Shown here piece by piece: positions 28,659 through 36,727 of a stretch of DNA of 64,000 nucleotides. Origin of the DNA: Sulfobacillus benefaciens (GTDB lineage Bacteria > Bacillota > Sulfobacillia > Sulfobacillales > Sulfobacillaceae); the NCBI GenBank assembly GCA_003023725.1, contig PXYT01000004.1, positions 62,001-126,000 on the forward strand, written 5' to 3'. The notes under the pieces are model-generated. The model did not search any database. It saw nothing but the letters and a program-made list of their open reading frames with translations, and had not been told where the DNA came from. The stretch's first letter is position 1, and every line of letters begins with the position of its first letter. The position numbers were made by a program, and so were the translations under genes.

Positions 28659-28722
28659 GAGATTTAATTTCAAGTTTGTCAGCTACACCCCACCCTGTAC
28701 ATTCAACGAGGAGGCTTGCCTT

Positions 28723-31700
28723 GTGAGTCAATTTCATTGGGAGATACACGTCGATGGGCAAACATTCTCCGCGCAGAAGGGCCAAACAATTTTACAGGTC
28801 CTGCTGGAAAACGGAAGGGAACTTCCCCATATTTGCTATCACCCCGATTTAGGTCCCATCCAAACCTGTGATACGTGCATAGTCGAAACCGAAGGCGGGC
28901 TTCTGCGCGCCTGCGCCACGCGGGTAGCTCCCAACATGACGGTGACAACCGCGTCCGACAAAGCCCGCGAAGCCCGTGTCGAGGCTATGAACCGTATTCT
29001 TCAGAACCATCAGTTGTATTGCACGGTCTGCGATAACAACAATGGGAACTGCGTGGTGCATAACACGACGGAAATGATTGGCATCACCCACCAAAAATAT
29101 CCTTTTGAACCCAAGCCCTATAAACAGATTGACGACACCAATCCTTTCTACCGTTACGACGTTAACCAATGTATCCTCTGCGGCCGTTGCGTGGAGGCGT
29201 GCCAAGATTTGGAGGTCAACGAAACTCTCTCCATCGATTGGACTCTGGAAAGGCCCCGGGTTGTATGGGACGGTGGCGTGGATATTGGGGAGTCGTCCTG
29301 CGTGTCGTGCGGACATTGTGTCAGTGTCTGCCCCTGCAACGCCTTGATGGAAAAAAGCATGCTGGGTGAAGCTGGCTACCTCACGGGGATCGAGCCGGAT
29401 ACGCTGAACTCGATGATTGAATTCGTAGAGGATATCGAGCCGAGCCTGCCTCCGGTGTTCAAACTGTCTGACATGGAATCCGCAATGCGGAAGAGCCGTA
29501 TCAAGAAAACCAAAACCGTGTGTACATATTGCGGAGTCGGATGCTCTTATGACATCTGGACCAAAGACCGGAAGATTCTTAAGGTGGAGCCTACTCCCGA
29601 AGCACCCACCAATGGCATTTCGACCTGTGTCAAAGGCAAGTTCGGATGGGATTTCGTCAATAGCCCCCACCGGCTGACTTCTCCCTTAGTCCGTCGTGGA
29701 AATAAATTCTATGAAACCTCCTGGGAGGAAGCCTACCGTGTCATTGCCGAGAAAATGACGACTATTCGCAAGAAACATGGACCCGATGCCTTTATGTTCG
29801 TCGCGTCCTCCAAAGCATCGAATGAAGAGGCTTATCTCGTACAAAAACTTGCCCGCAATGTCATCGGCACCAATAATGTTGACAACGACTCGACCTATTG
29901 TCAGGACCCAGCTACATACGGTCTGCGCAACACCGTTGGATACGGGGGCGACAGCGGATCCATCCATGACATGGCTTATGCCGACATGATTATGATTATC
30001 GGATCCAATACGGCCGAGTCTCATCCGGTGTGGGCGACCAGAGTCAAGCGGGCGCACAAGCTTCATGGCACCAAATTGGTCGTGGCCGATATTCGCAAGC
30101 ATGAAATGGCCGAACGCGCCGACATATGGGTCAAGCCCAAACCGGGAACGGATGGAATCTGGATCCTGGGATTGTCTAAATACCTTGTGGATCAGGACTG
30201 GATCGATCACCAATTTCTCACCGAACGGGTTGATGGCCTCGATGACTATGTCCAGTCACTGGCTCCCTACACCTTGGAACAAACCGAGAAACTGACCGGG
30301 GTGGAAAAAGATACGACCATCAAAGTGGCGGAAATGATCCACGAATCCCGCGCTCTGTCCATTTTGTGGGCTATGGGCGTTACCCAGCAGCGTGACGGTT
30401 CGGAGACATCGCTGGCTATTTCCAACCTCTTGCTGCTCACTGGCAACTTTGGTCGGCCGGGAACCGGAGGCTATCCCCTGCGTGGTCATAATAACGTGCA
30501 AGGAGCATCGGACTTCGGTGCCAAACCGCATTACCTGCCTGGTTATCAAGACCTCGCGGATCCTGACGTCAAAGAACGATTTAAGCGTGTTTGGGGTACG
30601 GATCTGCCTAAAAACCGGGGGATTAATAACGAGGAAATTGCCCAGGAGATACTAAAGGGACGCATCAAAATGCTGTACATTGTCGGTGAAGACACGGCGT
30701 TGGTCGACGCCAATGCCAATGAGGCGCAAAAGGCGTTTGGCCAGCTAGATTTCATGGTCGTACAGGAGATTTTCATGACCAAGACGGCCCAGTATGCCGA
30801 TGTGGTGTTGCCGGCTTCCCCTTCTTTAGAGAAAGATGGAACGTTTGTCAATACCGAACGCCGTATTCAGCGTTTCTATCAAGCCCTTGACCCCTTGAAA
30901 GGCAGTAAACCTGACTGGGTCATTTTGCAAGAGGTAGCCAAAGAGTTAGAGGCCAACTGGCCTGTTTACCATCATCCCAGTGATATTATGAACGAAGTTG
31001 CCCAAGTGGCTCCTTTGCTGGCAGGCGTTCGCTATGACCGGCTAAAGGGGTATCAGACCCTGCAATGGCCAGTTGCAGAAGACGGTACTGACTCACCATT
31101 GCTGTATACCGATCACTTCCACACGGATAACGGCCGGGCTAAACTTAGGGTTTTGTCCCTATCCGGCCCCAACCGCGAAGCGGATAAGTTTGACTTACAT
31201 GTCAACAACGGCCAGTTGCTCGAACACTTCCACGAGGGGAACATGACGTACCGGGTTAAAGGAATCCGTCACTTAGTTCCGGAGGTCTTTCTCGAAGTTT
31301 CGAAGCAGTTAGCTGAAGAGCGTCACTTGAAAGACGGGACATTAGTTCGCTTGGTGTCCCCCACCGGATCGGTAAAGGTGCCGGTGTTGATCACGGACCG
31401 TGTCAGTGGACACGAGCTATATTTGCCCATGAACTCTCAAGGAGAAGGGGCTATTAATGATTTAACCGGTACCGGAATCGACACACGAACCGATACCCCC
31501 GCTTTCAAGGACACCGTCGCTTACATGGAAGTGCTTGATGAAAAGGCCCAATCCCCCTCACCTCTGCCTCGCTACAATTGGCGTTTCCACAAACGTCATC
31601 CGCAAATGAGTGTGGAGGTCCAGAAAAAATGGCGGCGCCAGGACTACGTTTCCTTAGTTACGGCACCCGAGGGGCAAGACGATTCACCAAACGAGGAGGA

Positions 31701-31725
31701 CAGCCATGGCTCAGCCGATCACTGA
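28723..31725 (+). CDS. Formate dehydrogenase alpha subunit, YjgC/YrhE type (Mo-bisMGD, multi Fe-S)
   Basis: 1000 residues from GTG 28723 (GAGGAGG nine bases upstream). An N-terminal 2Fe-2S ferredoxin domain (Cys38, 49, 52, 64) is followed by a C-terminal-type His/Cys Fe-S segment (YCTVCDNNNGNC), two 4Fe-4S sites (CILCGRCVEAC, CVSCGHCVSVCPC) and the molybdopterin oxidoreductase domain beginning with CTYCGVGCSYD. The expected Mo ligand is Cys393 in STYCQDPATYG: the residue after it is Gln, where selenium or cysteine FDHs such as E. coli FdhF have a catalytic His. I recall the same Cys-Gln in Bacillus YrhE. Oxidises formate to CO2 and feeds electrons to an unidentified acceptor; substrate remains provisional. 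DUF1641 gene overlaps its end, as in Bacillus yrhED. Confidence 0.9.
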   Translation: MSQFHWEIHVDGQTFSAQKGQTILQVLLENGRELPHICYHPDLGPIQTCDTCIVETEGGLLRACATRVAPNMTVTTASDKAREARVEAMNRILQNHQLYCTVCDNNNGNCVVHNTTEMIGITHQKYPFEPKPYKQIDDTNPFYRYDVNQCILCGRCVEACQDLEVNETLSIDWTLERPRVVWDGGVDIGESSCVSCGHCVSVCPCNALMEKSMLGEAGYLTGIEPDTLNSMIEFVEDIEPSLPPVFKLSDMESAMRKSRIKKTKTVCTYCGVGCSYDIWTKDRKILKVEPTPEAPTNGISTCVKGKFGWDFVNSPHRLTSPLVRRGNKFYETSWEEAYRVIAEKMTTIRKKHGPDAFMFVASSKASNEEAYLVQKLARNVIGTNNVDNDSTYCQDPATYGLRNTVGYGGDSGSIHDMAYADMIMIIGSNTAESHPVWATRVKRAHKLHGTKLVVADIRKHEMAERADIWVKPKPGTDGIWILGLSKYLVDQDWIDHQFLTERVDGLDDYVQSLAPYTLEQTEKLTGVEKDTTIKVAEMIHESRALSILWAMGVTQQRDGSETSLAISNLLLLTGNFGRPGTGGYPLRGHNNVQGASDFGAKPHYLPGYQDLADPDVKERFKRVWGTDLPKNRGINNEEIAQEILKGRIKMLYIVGEDTALVDANANEAQKAFGQLDFMVVQEIFMTKTAQYADVVLPASPSLEKDGTFVNTERRIQRFYQALDPLKGSKPDWVILQEVAKELEANWPVYHHPSDIMNEVAQVAPLLAGVRYDRLKGYQTLQWPVAEDGTDSPLLYTDHFHTDNGRAKLRVLSLSGPNREADKFDLHVNNGQLLEHFHEGNMTYRVKGIRHLVPEVFLEVSKQLAEERHLKDGTLVRLVSPTGSVKVPVLITDRVSGHELYLPMNSQGEGAINDLTGTGIDTRTDTPAFKDTVAYMEVLDEKAQSPSPLPRYNWRFHKRHPQMSVEVQKKWRRQDYVSLVTAPEGQDDSPNEEDSHGSADH

Positions 31726-32191
31726 TGATATTGTTCGGAAGATCCCCAGTCTCGATGAACAATGGGAGGAATTCAAAGCCCGTCTGCTGGCTGATGAGGA
31801 CACCATTCAGGCTCTGTTGCGTTTGGCTCAGGCAGCCCATGAGGCCGGTGTTCTGCCGTTTCTGACCGGGCTGTTGGAACAAAAAAATTCCGTCCTGCAC
31901 CTATTAGTCGAAGAGATAAACCAGGACGGAGTGAAAAAAGCGATCAACAACATAGAACAACTGGCCGCCTTATGGGGAACAATATCCCAAGACACTCTGC
32001 ACACTGTGCTGGATGCTATGAACCAAGGACTTGAGCGAATGGCCCAGTCTAGTGAGTCCGGCTCTACTGGCGGCATGGGTTTTTTCCAAATTCTGTCTTA
32101 CTTGAAAAACCCCGATGTGGCCCAAGGCATGCGGACTTTGTTCGCTTTTCTCGAGGGTTTTGGTAAAACCCTCTCGTCCACTCAAAAATAA
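31706..32191 (+). CDS. DUF1641 protein, partner of the YrhE-type formate dehydrogenase
   Basis: 161 residues. Helical protein with the DUF1641 features ALLRLAQAAHEAGVLPFL and the C-terminal ILSYLKNPDVAQGMRTLF. Its ATG lies 20 bases inside the end of the formate dehydrogenase gene, preceded by GAGGA. In Bacillus the same pair (yrhE-yrhD, yjgC-yjgD) is conserved, so it is likely a small subunit or assembly partner. A strong terminator follows. Confidence 0.88.
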   Translation: MAQPITDDIVRKIPSLDEQWEEFKARLLADEDTIQALLRLAQAAHEAGVLPFLTGLLEQKNSVLHLLVEEINQDGVKKAINNIEQLAALWGTISQDTLHTVLDAMNQGLERMAQSSESGSTGGMGFFQILSYLKNPDVAQGMRTLFAFLEGFGKTLSSTQK

Positions 32192-32209
32192 CAGCGTGAT
32201 ATCATCGCC

Positions 32210-32242
32210 AAAGGCCAAGAGACTTATTGTCTCTTGGCCTTT
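32210..32242. terminator. Bidirectional terminator between DUF1641 and acyl-ACP reductase-like genes
   Basis: AAAGGCCAAGAGAC (32210-32223), loop TTATT, GTCTCTTGGCCTTT (32229-32242): a perfect 14-base stem with A and T flanks, serving the convergent genes on both sides. Confidence 0.85.
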
Positions 32243-32297
32243 AATTGGTTTTTCACGCATACCGGTAAAGTTCCCGGCGTGGTAGAGATCTCCGGAT

Positions 32298-33407
32298 TCA
32301 AAAGGTGATCCGGTTGGGTATATCCGAATCGCGTTTTTGAGCAAGATACCCGCGAATGCGTTCAATTTCGCCATCATCAATAGCGCGCTCAAATCGCCGG
32401 AACCCGGCCAGTTTGAATCCGTGCCGCCGGCCCAGATGATGGATTTCCGAAACCTTAGATATCTCTATTTCTGATCCAAGAGTAAAATTCTCCAGTCGAT
32501 TGGATAGAGCAAGAATCATGGTTTCCGCCATGCAGGCTTCGACCATCCTCGGAGGGAAACCGAAGTCAAAGCCCATATCGGCATGAGCGCCGGGAACCTC
32601 AATAACGCCACCGTCCAAGACCAGAACGTCCGGGCGCTTTTGACTGACTTGGGCAGAAATATTTCGGGGTCGCGCCACGTCGGTTATGACCGCTCCGGGT
32701 TTTAAATCTCCCGGTTCGACGATAGCCCCGGGCGCGGAAGAGACGGCGATCACGATATCGGCATCCAAAACTGCCTGCCGGGCATCAGTCGAAACATCAA
32801 CAGACAAATGAGGAAACTGATGGGAGAGGCGCGCTTTTAACAAATCCAACTGATCACCATGACGGGCGACCAGGCGCATGCGCTGAATGGAAGGGGCGAC
32901 AACAAAGCATGTGGCCCGGCCGATGGAGCCGGTCGCTCCTAGGACGACGACTTGTGCGGTGGATAAATCCAATTGCATTCGTTTCGCCGCAGCCAAGGTG
33001 CCTTCGACAGCGGTGGCGGTGGTATAGGAATTTCCCGTGGTGACAGGAATATTCAGCCGTTGCGACAAGGTGATTCCCCGGTCTCCGGCAATCTTCGTAA
33101 AAGCTCCCAGTCCCAAAATTTCCGCTCCAAGATCCTCAGCCATTTTCCCGGCTTTTTCAAGCTTTTTGAGCACCCATTCATAGGGCGCATTTAAAATAAC
33201 TTGTGGCGTGAGCGGCAACCCGATTAGCCAGCCTTCCAGCTCTTCCCCCGTTTCAGAATGGACTTTGGTAACGTGTCCGGCCAGGACGGGATTGACATGT
33301 TTAAACAAAGATTCGACTAATCGGGGAGGTAAATAGCGAGTAACAGGATATTTTCGAGCAAAATCATCGAATCGTAATGGATGTAAGATAAATGCAAAAC
33401 GGCGCAC
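32298..33407 (-). CDS. Long-chain acyl-ACP reductase-like protein
   Basis: 369 residues. Resembles cyanobacterial acyl-ACP reductase (AAR): TTGNSYTTAT (~123-132), nucleotide-binding loop GATGSIG (157-163), the DGGVIEVPG segment and EACMAETMILALSNRLENF, in which Cys292 matches the acyl-accepting cysteine of AAR, then RRHGFKLAGF near the end. AAR reduces acyl-ACP to fatty aldehyde with NADPH. GTG start at 33407 with GGAGG ten bases upstream. The usual cyanobacterial partner, aldehyde-deformylating oxygenase, is not in the window, so the product may feed another pathway such as alcohol, ester or plasmalogen formation. Confidence 0.8.
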   Translation of the reverse strand: MRRFAFILHPLRFDDFARKYPVTRYLPPRLVESLFKHVNPVLAGHVTKVHSETGEELEGWLIGLPLTPQVILNAPYEWVLKKLEKAGKMAEDLGAEILGLGAFTKIAGDRGITLSQRLNIPVTTGNSYTTATAVEGTLAAAKRMQLDLSTAQVVVLGATGSIGRATCFVVAPSIQRMRLVARHGDQLDLLKARLSHQFPHLSVDVSTDARQAVLDADIVIAVSSAPGAIVEPGDLKPGAVITDVARPRNISAQVSQKRPDVLVLDGGVIEVPGAHADMGFDFGFPPRMVEACMAETMILALSNRLENFTLGSEIEISKVSEIHHLGRRHGFKLAGFRRFERAIDDGEIERIRGYLAQKRDSDIPNRITF

Positions 33408-34042
33408 GTTGCCGCCACCTCCTGTGCACAAACCTGTGCACATTTTACCACATCGGACGCGATTACAAAATTCTCCAGGGACTGGGCCTCTTATACCCCT
33501 TTTGATAGTTCGTCCATACGGCAATCTCGACGCTTATTCGATACCGTTTTAACGGATGTTGTCCTTTGGCCCAACCGAAATCAGAAAGTATATAAAACCT
33601 GCGCCCCTGTCATGCCTTTTGCCTCTCCCCATGCGGCATCAAAAATACGCCGGACTCCAGCCAGCCTCGCCCAAAAGCCCCCTTGCTCGGAAAGAAGTTG
33701 CTGCTGGAGATAATGTGGAGTTCGACCCAGGAAACTCATTGGGGGAACCAGCAACCCAAATAGCCGATCCGTATAACAAGACAACAGCCCCCACGCCCAA
33801 CAGCTTCCTTGAAGCACAAACGGGCATAGGCTATATTATTGTGTGTAAATGTCTGCGAAGATCAAGAATTTTTTGAGGCCAGGGGCCTATTCGCCGTGGT
33901 CATTATACTCGGCCAACAAGAGCGGGGTTTTCGCCTGGTTTGCAAGATCGGGCAACAAATTTCGATTCAGTTCCGACGATTTCGTCAATAACAATAAGTG
34001 GTCCCGATAAGCAATTGGAACCCCAGGAAAGGATGAGCAACA
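33408..34042. other. Gap upstream of the Crp/Fnr gene
   Basis: About 630 bases. Two minus-strand frames (33581-33817 and 33639-33827) look somewhat protein-like, one with a hydrophobic start, but lack ribosome binding sites and overlap each other; I leave them uncalled. Confidence 0.45.
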
Positions 34043-34693
34043 GTGTCCCCGGAACAAATTCCTTTGCTACAGGATATCCCTGGTGCCGCACTCGAAAAAT
34101 GGACACTTACACGTTCTTACCGGGCCGGCAACATTATTTTTCGTCAGGGAGAAACCACCAGTGGTCTGTGGGTCGTGCTGCAAGGACAAATTGCCGTAGA
34201 ACGCTTAGGACCCGACGGCCATATTTTTGCGACTGGAATCTGGTTGCCGGGAGACATTATCGGCATTGCCGGTTTGTGGGATGACAGTCCGTATCCCGCG
34301 ACAGCACGGGCAATGACAACACCTACGGAAGTCTTGTGGATGTCTCGCGAACATGTTCTTGTCGCTCAGCGAGAAATCCCCCTCTTTGGTATTGCCATGT
34401 GCAAAACTCTTGCGCAACGGTTGCGTTTGGTTCAAGAATCAGCGGCAGACACCAGAGGCCGTCCTGTGATTGCTCAGGTGGCGGGAGTATTGGCGATTTT
34501 AGCGGAACGCATGGGCCCCAGCATCAGCTTAACTCATGAGGAACTGGCTCGCATGCTGGGCGTCCAACGCGAAACCATTACCCGATCCTTGCACACCCTC
34601 GTCAAAGAACACATTATAAGCAGTGGACACGGAACCGTTCGCGTCCATGATATTGATGAGCTAAAGGAATGGATAACAAAAGCTATATATTAG
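34043..34693 (+). CDS. Crp/Fnr-family transcription regulator
   Basis: 216 residues. N-terminal cyclic-nucleotide-binding-like beta roll (RAGNIIFRQGETTSGLWVVL, GDIIGIAGLWDDSPYPATA), long dimer helix, then a winged helix with LTHEELARMLGVQRETITRSL as recognition region. No N-terminal Cys cluster, so it does not sense oxygen through an Fe-S cluster as Fnr does; it could bind a small ligand or heme. GTG start with AAAGGAT eight bases before. A perfect TGTGA-N6-TCACA box lies 129 bases after its stop, in front of a DUF2249 gene, and two similar boxes occur near related genes, making this protein the obvious candidate regulator. Confidence 0.92.
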   Translation: MSPEQIPLLQDIPGAALEKWTLTRSYRAGNIIFRQGETTSGLWVVLQGQIAVERLGPDGHIFATGIWLPGDIIGIAGLWDDSPYPATARAMTTPTEVLWMSREHVLVAQREIPLFGIAMCKTLAQRLRLVQESAADTRGRPVIAQVAGVLAILAERMGPSISLTHEELARMLGVQRETITRSLHTLVKEHIISSGHGTVRVHDIDELKEWITKAIY

Positions 34694-34821
34694 TTAGCAG
34701 GGTTTATAGTATAGCAACCATCTTCGAAGCTTTAAAGTGATTGCTCACCCCTGTGCATCATCCGGGAAATGCACATGTTATATTTTTCAGTCTCTCTCTT
34801 GGAGATATCCTCCGATTCTCG

Positions 34822-34864
34822 TGTGATCAGACTCACAATACGGATCAGGACATCCTAGTATGAT
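34822..34864 (+). promoter_or_regulatory. Crp/Fnr-type box and -10 element upstream of the DUF2249 gene
   Basis: TGTGATCAGACTCACA (34822-34837) is a perfect TGTGA-N6-TCACA operator. The -10 TATGAT (34859-34864) predicts a start near 34871, placing the box centre at about -41.5, the class II activator position. The leader would be about 270 bases. Confidence 0.72.
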
Positions 34865-35143
34865 TGAATGTGTCCGTAAGGACGGTACCGATATCCCTTT
34901 TTCTCACTGGACGATACGAAATTCGGGATGGGGAACTGTTGTCCAAAATAAACGGCGTGGGGGATGTTGGGACCTTCGCACCAGAAACGTTCTCCACGAA
35001 GCGTCAACAGCATAGTTTAGTCACAATTCCCACCGTTATGCTGCAAAGAGCAGAATCCCGGTTATCAGAGACAAAGATAACTCTGAATCAACAATCTATG
35101 ATCCCAAAATTATGACTCAAAAAGTTCTTAGGAGGCCTATAAA

Positions 35144-35368
35144 ATGAAACAGTTGGATGTCCGCCCCATCCTCAACAACGGCGGAGAACCTTTCGACGAC
35201 ATTATGAAATTCGTTAGCGAACTGACCCCAGGAGAGAGCTTCGAACTCTTGGCCACCTTTCGACCCGATCCGCTACTGCAAATCTTGAAAGTTCAGGGCT
35301 TAGAAGGCAAAGCCACTGAACGGGGGCCGAATTTCTGGTCTGTCATATTCTCCCCCACGAACGATTAA
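35144..35368 (+). CDS. DUF2249 protein (single domain)
   Basis: 74 residues. Starts KQLDVRPILNNGGEPFDDI, then ELTPGESFELLATFRPDPL and the terminal WSVIFSP strand, the SirA/TusA-like fold pattern of DUF2249. Strongly similar in layout to the first half of the tandem DUF2249 protein at 48858-49355 (EL-PG-S...F-P-PL). AGGAGG ten bases before the ATG. The family is often found near denitrification, nitric-oxide or hemerythrin genes, but its biochemical function is unknown. Downstream of a Crp/Fnr box. Confidence 0.82.
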   Translation: MKQLDVRPILNNGGEPFDDIMKFVSELTPGESFELLATFRPDPLLQILKVQGLEGKATERGPNFWSVIFSPTND

Positions 35369-35369
35369 C

Positions 35370-35622
35370 GCTTGCCGACCACCCCGGCCGGAACCCGAGG
35401 AAATCTTCCGACTCCATCGGTGACGAGCCCGTGTGGCGCCGTTCAGTCGGTGCGGGCTTTTAGGCGCTTCTCCAGCCTGAAACTCCGGGCCTCCCATTCA
35501 ACCCAGCTCGGGGAAGAGCGAGCCGTGTGGGAGGTGTTTCCGATCCGGCTGAACTCGGACGAGGAGAGATTACCATCAGAAAGGGTCACGCCGTTTACGG
35601 GGAATAACCTGGAGGAATTTTT
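35370..35622 (+). ncRNA. Possible omega RNA upstream of the IscB relic
   Basis: IscB proteins use a guide RNA encoded immediately 5' of iscB. This 250-base GC-rich interval between the DUF2249 stop and the iscB relic carries no gene and has complementary runs, for example GAGCCCGTG..CGGTGCGGGCTTT (35427-35461). Position fits; fold not verified. Confidence 0.4.
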
Positions 35623-36580
35623 ATGGTCTTGGTGTTCGATCCACACAAAAACCCTTTGATGCCGTGTACGAAATAACGTGCTCGGCAGTTATTGATGCAA
35701 GGACCCGCGGTGATTCATACGCGGAATTCCTTGACCATTCGACTGAAAGATCGCACAGTCCATACTTCGATCCGGCAACCCTTGCGCGTAAAGTTTGATG
35801 CCAGCAGCAAGACCACCGGAGTTACCATCATCTTGAAGAGGGCCACAGACCCCCAAGTCCTCTCTTTGCGAAGCACAGGGCACACTGAACGGGCATCAAG
35901 GCCCGGCTCTGTGCGCCCTGTGGACTCTAACGAGAGCTGGGGTCCCGAAAACCCTCCACCGACAGACGACCCCAAACCAACTTTACCGGAACCAACACTC
36001 AACACAATCCTCAAACTGCAAGAACGTGGGGAGCGGGAAGCACCCCACCCGACAGTCACGCTTGAAAGCAATGGGGCAGCCATAAACACGACACCGTGGC
36101 GCTCTACCAGACACCCCAAGCCACCGGTCCGATCTGTCCGTAGAGAAAAATACCGCGCACAAAGGGCGGCTTCCCCTCAGAGCCTTAGTATGACGCCTTG
36201 TGTGTCCGGGCAAAAGTGCACCGGAGCATTGCCGGCTTACGTGAATGACTGAACAGCCAAAGGCTACGAAACCTGGCCGAAGGGCGGGAGTCAGCACGCG
36301 CGAATTCCTCATTCACGGTTGGAGCCGGCACAAACAACACAGGGGAATTTCAGACCGGAGAGCTCATCAAAGCTGACACCCTTCATGGTAAAGGAGCCGA
36401 AATTTGGATAGGACGCGTGACATCCACGCCGATAGTCAGTTTGTCGTCGCCACAGCGAACTGCAAAACAATCAAGGTGCGTCACTCTTATTCCATGTCGC
36501 GTGCTTCAACGTCAAAGAGGTTGGCTTGAGCGATTAAAGAGGGTATCTCGCCCTCCTCCCCTCGCAGCTTATTGCCAGTG
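35623..36580 (+). pseudogene. Decayed IscB-like RNA-guided nuclease
   Basis: ATG 35623, with GGAGG seven bases upstream, opens MVLVFDPHKNPLMPC, then a TAA at 35674 interrupts CTK*RARQLLMQG; IscB has an uninterrupted CxxxRARxLL there. The frame continues SLTIRLKDRTV and QPLRVKFDASSKTTG, the RRXRR/RuvC-I start with its Asp. The middle, including the HNH domain, is missing or unreadable. Near the end, NTTPW and, one frame over, ALYQTPQATG (36099-36128) match the IscB NATRWALYxxLKxTG segment; FQTGELIKADTLHGKGAE then GRV (36348-36420) and CRVLQRQRGW (~36500) match the C-terminal domain. About 400 bases shorter than a full iscB. A relic with a stop, frameshifts and an internal deletion. Confidence 0.82.
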
Positions 36581-36727
36581 ATGCTGCAATCGTCTAGAAT
36601 AAAGAACATTTATGGGCAGAAGGACATTCAGGACCGGGGTGCCGGATCCAGATGACATCGAGAGAAAAAAAGGAATGCGTAATCAGGGCTCTAAAAATTT
36701 CCGGTTCCAGCCACAAGGATGATAAAG

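Larger units (their letters stand above)
26481..28722. other. 2.2 kb region of decayed sequence
   Basis: Between glnA and fdh no intact gene is supported. It contains the probable transposase relic (27485-28000) and a broken membrane-protein gene (28151-28658). Plus-strand frames at 27064-27606 lack ribosome binding sites and family resemblance. Confidence 0.55.

Noticed and set aside
33581-33827. Two overlapping minus-strand frames before the Crp/Fnr gene
   Set aside because: Mutually overlapping, no ribosome binding site, no family; possibly decayed sequence but not supportable as genes.
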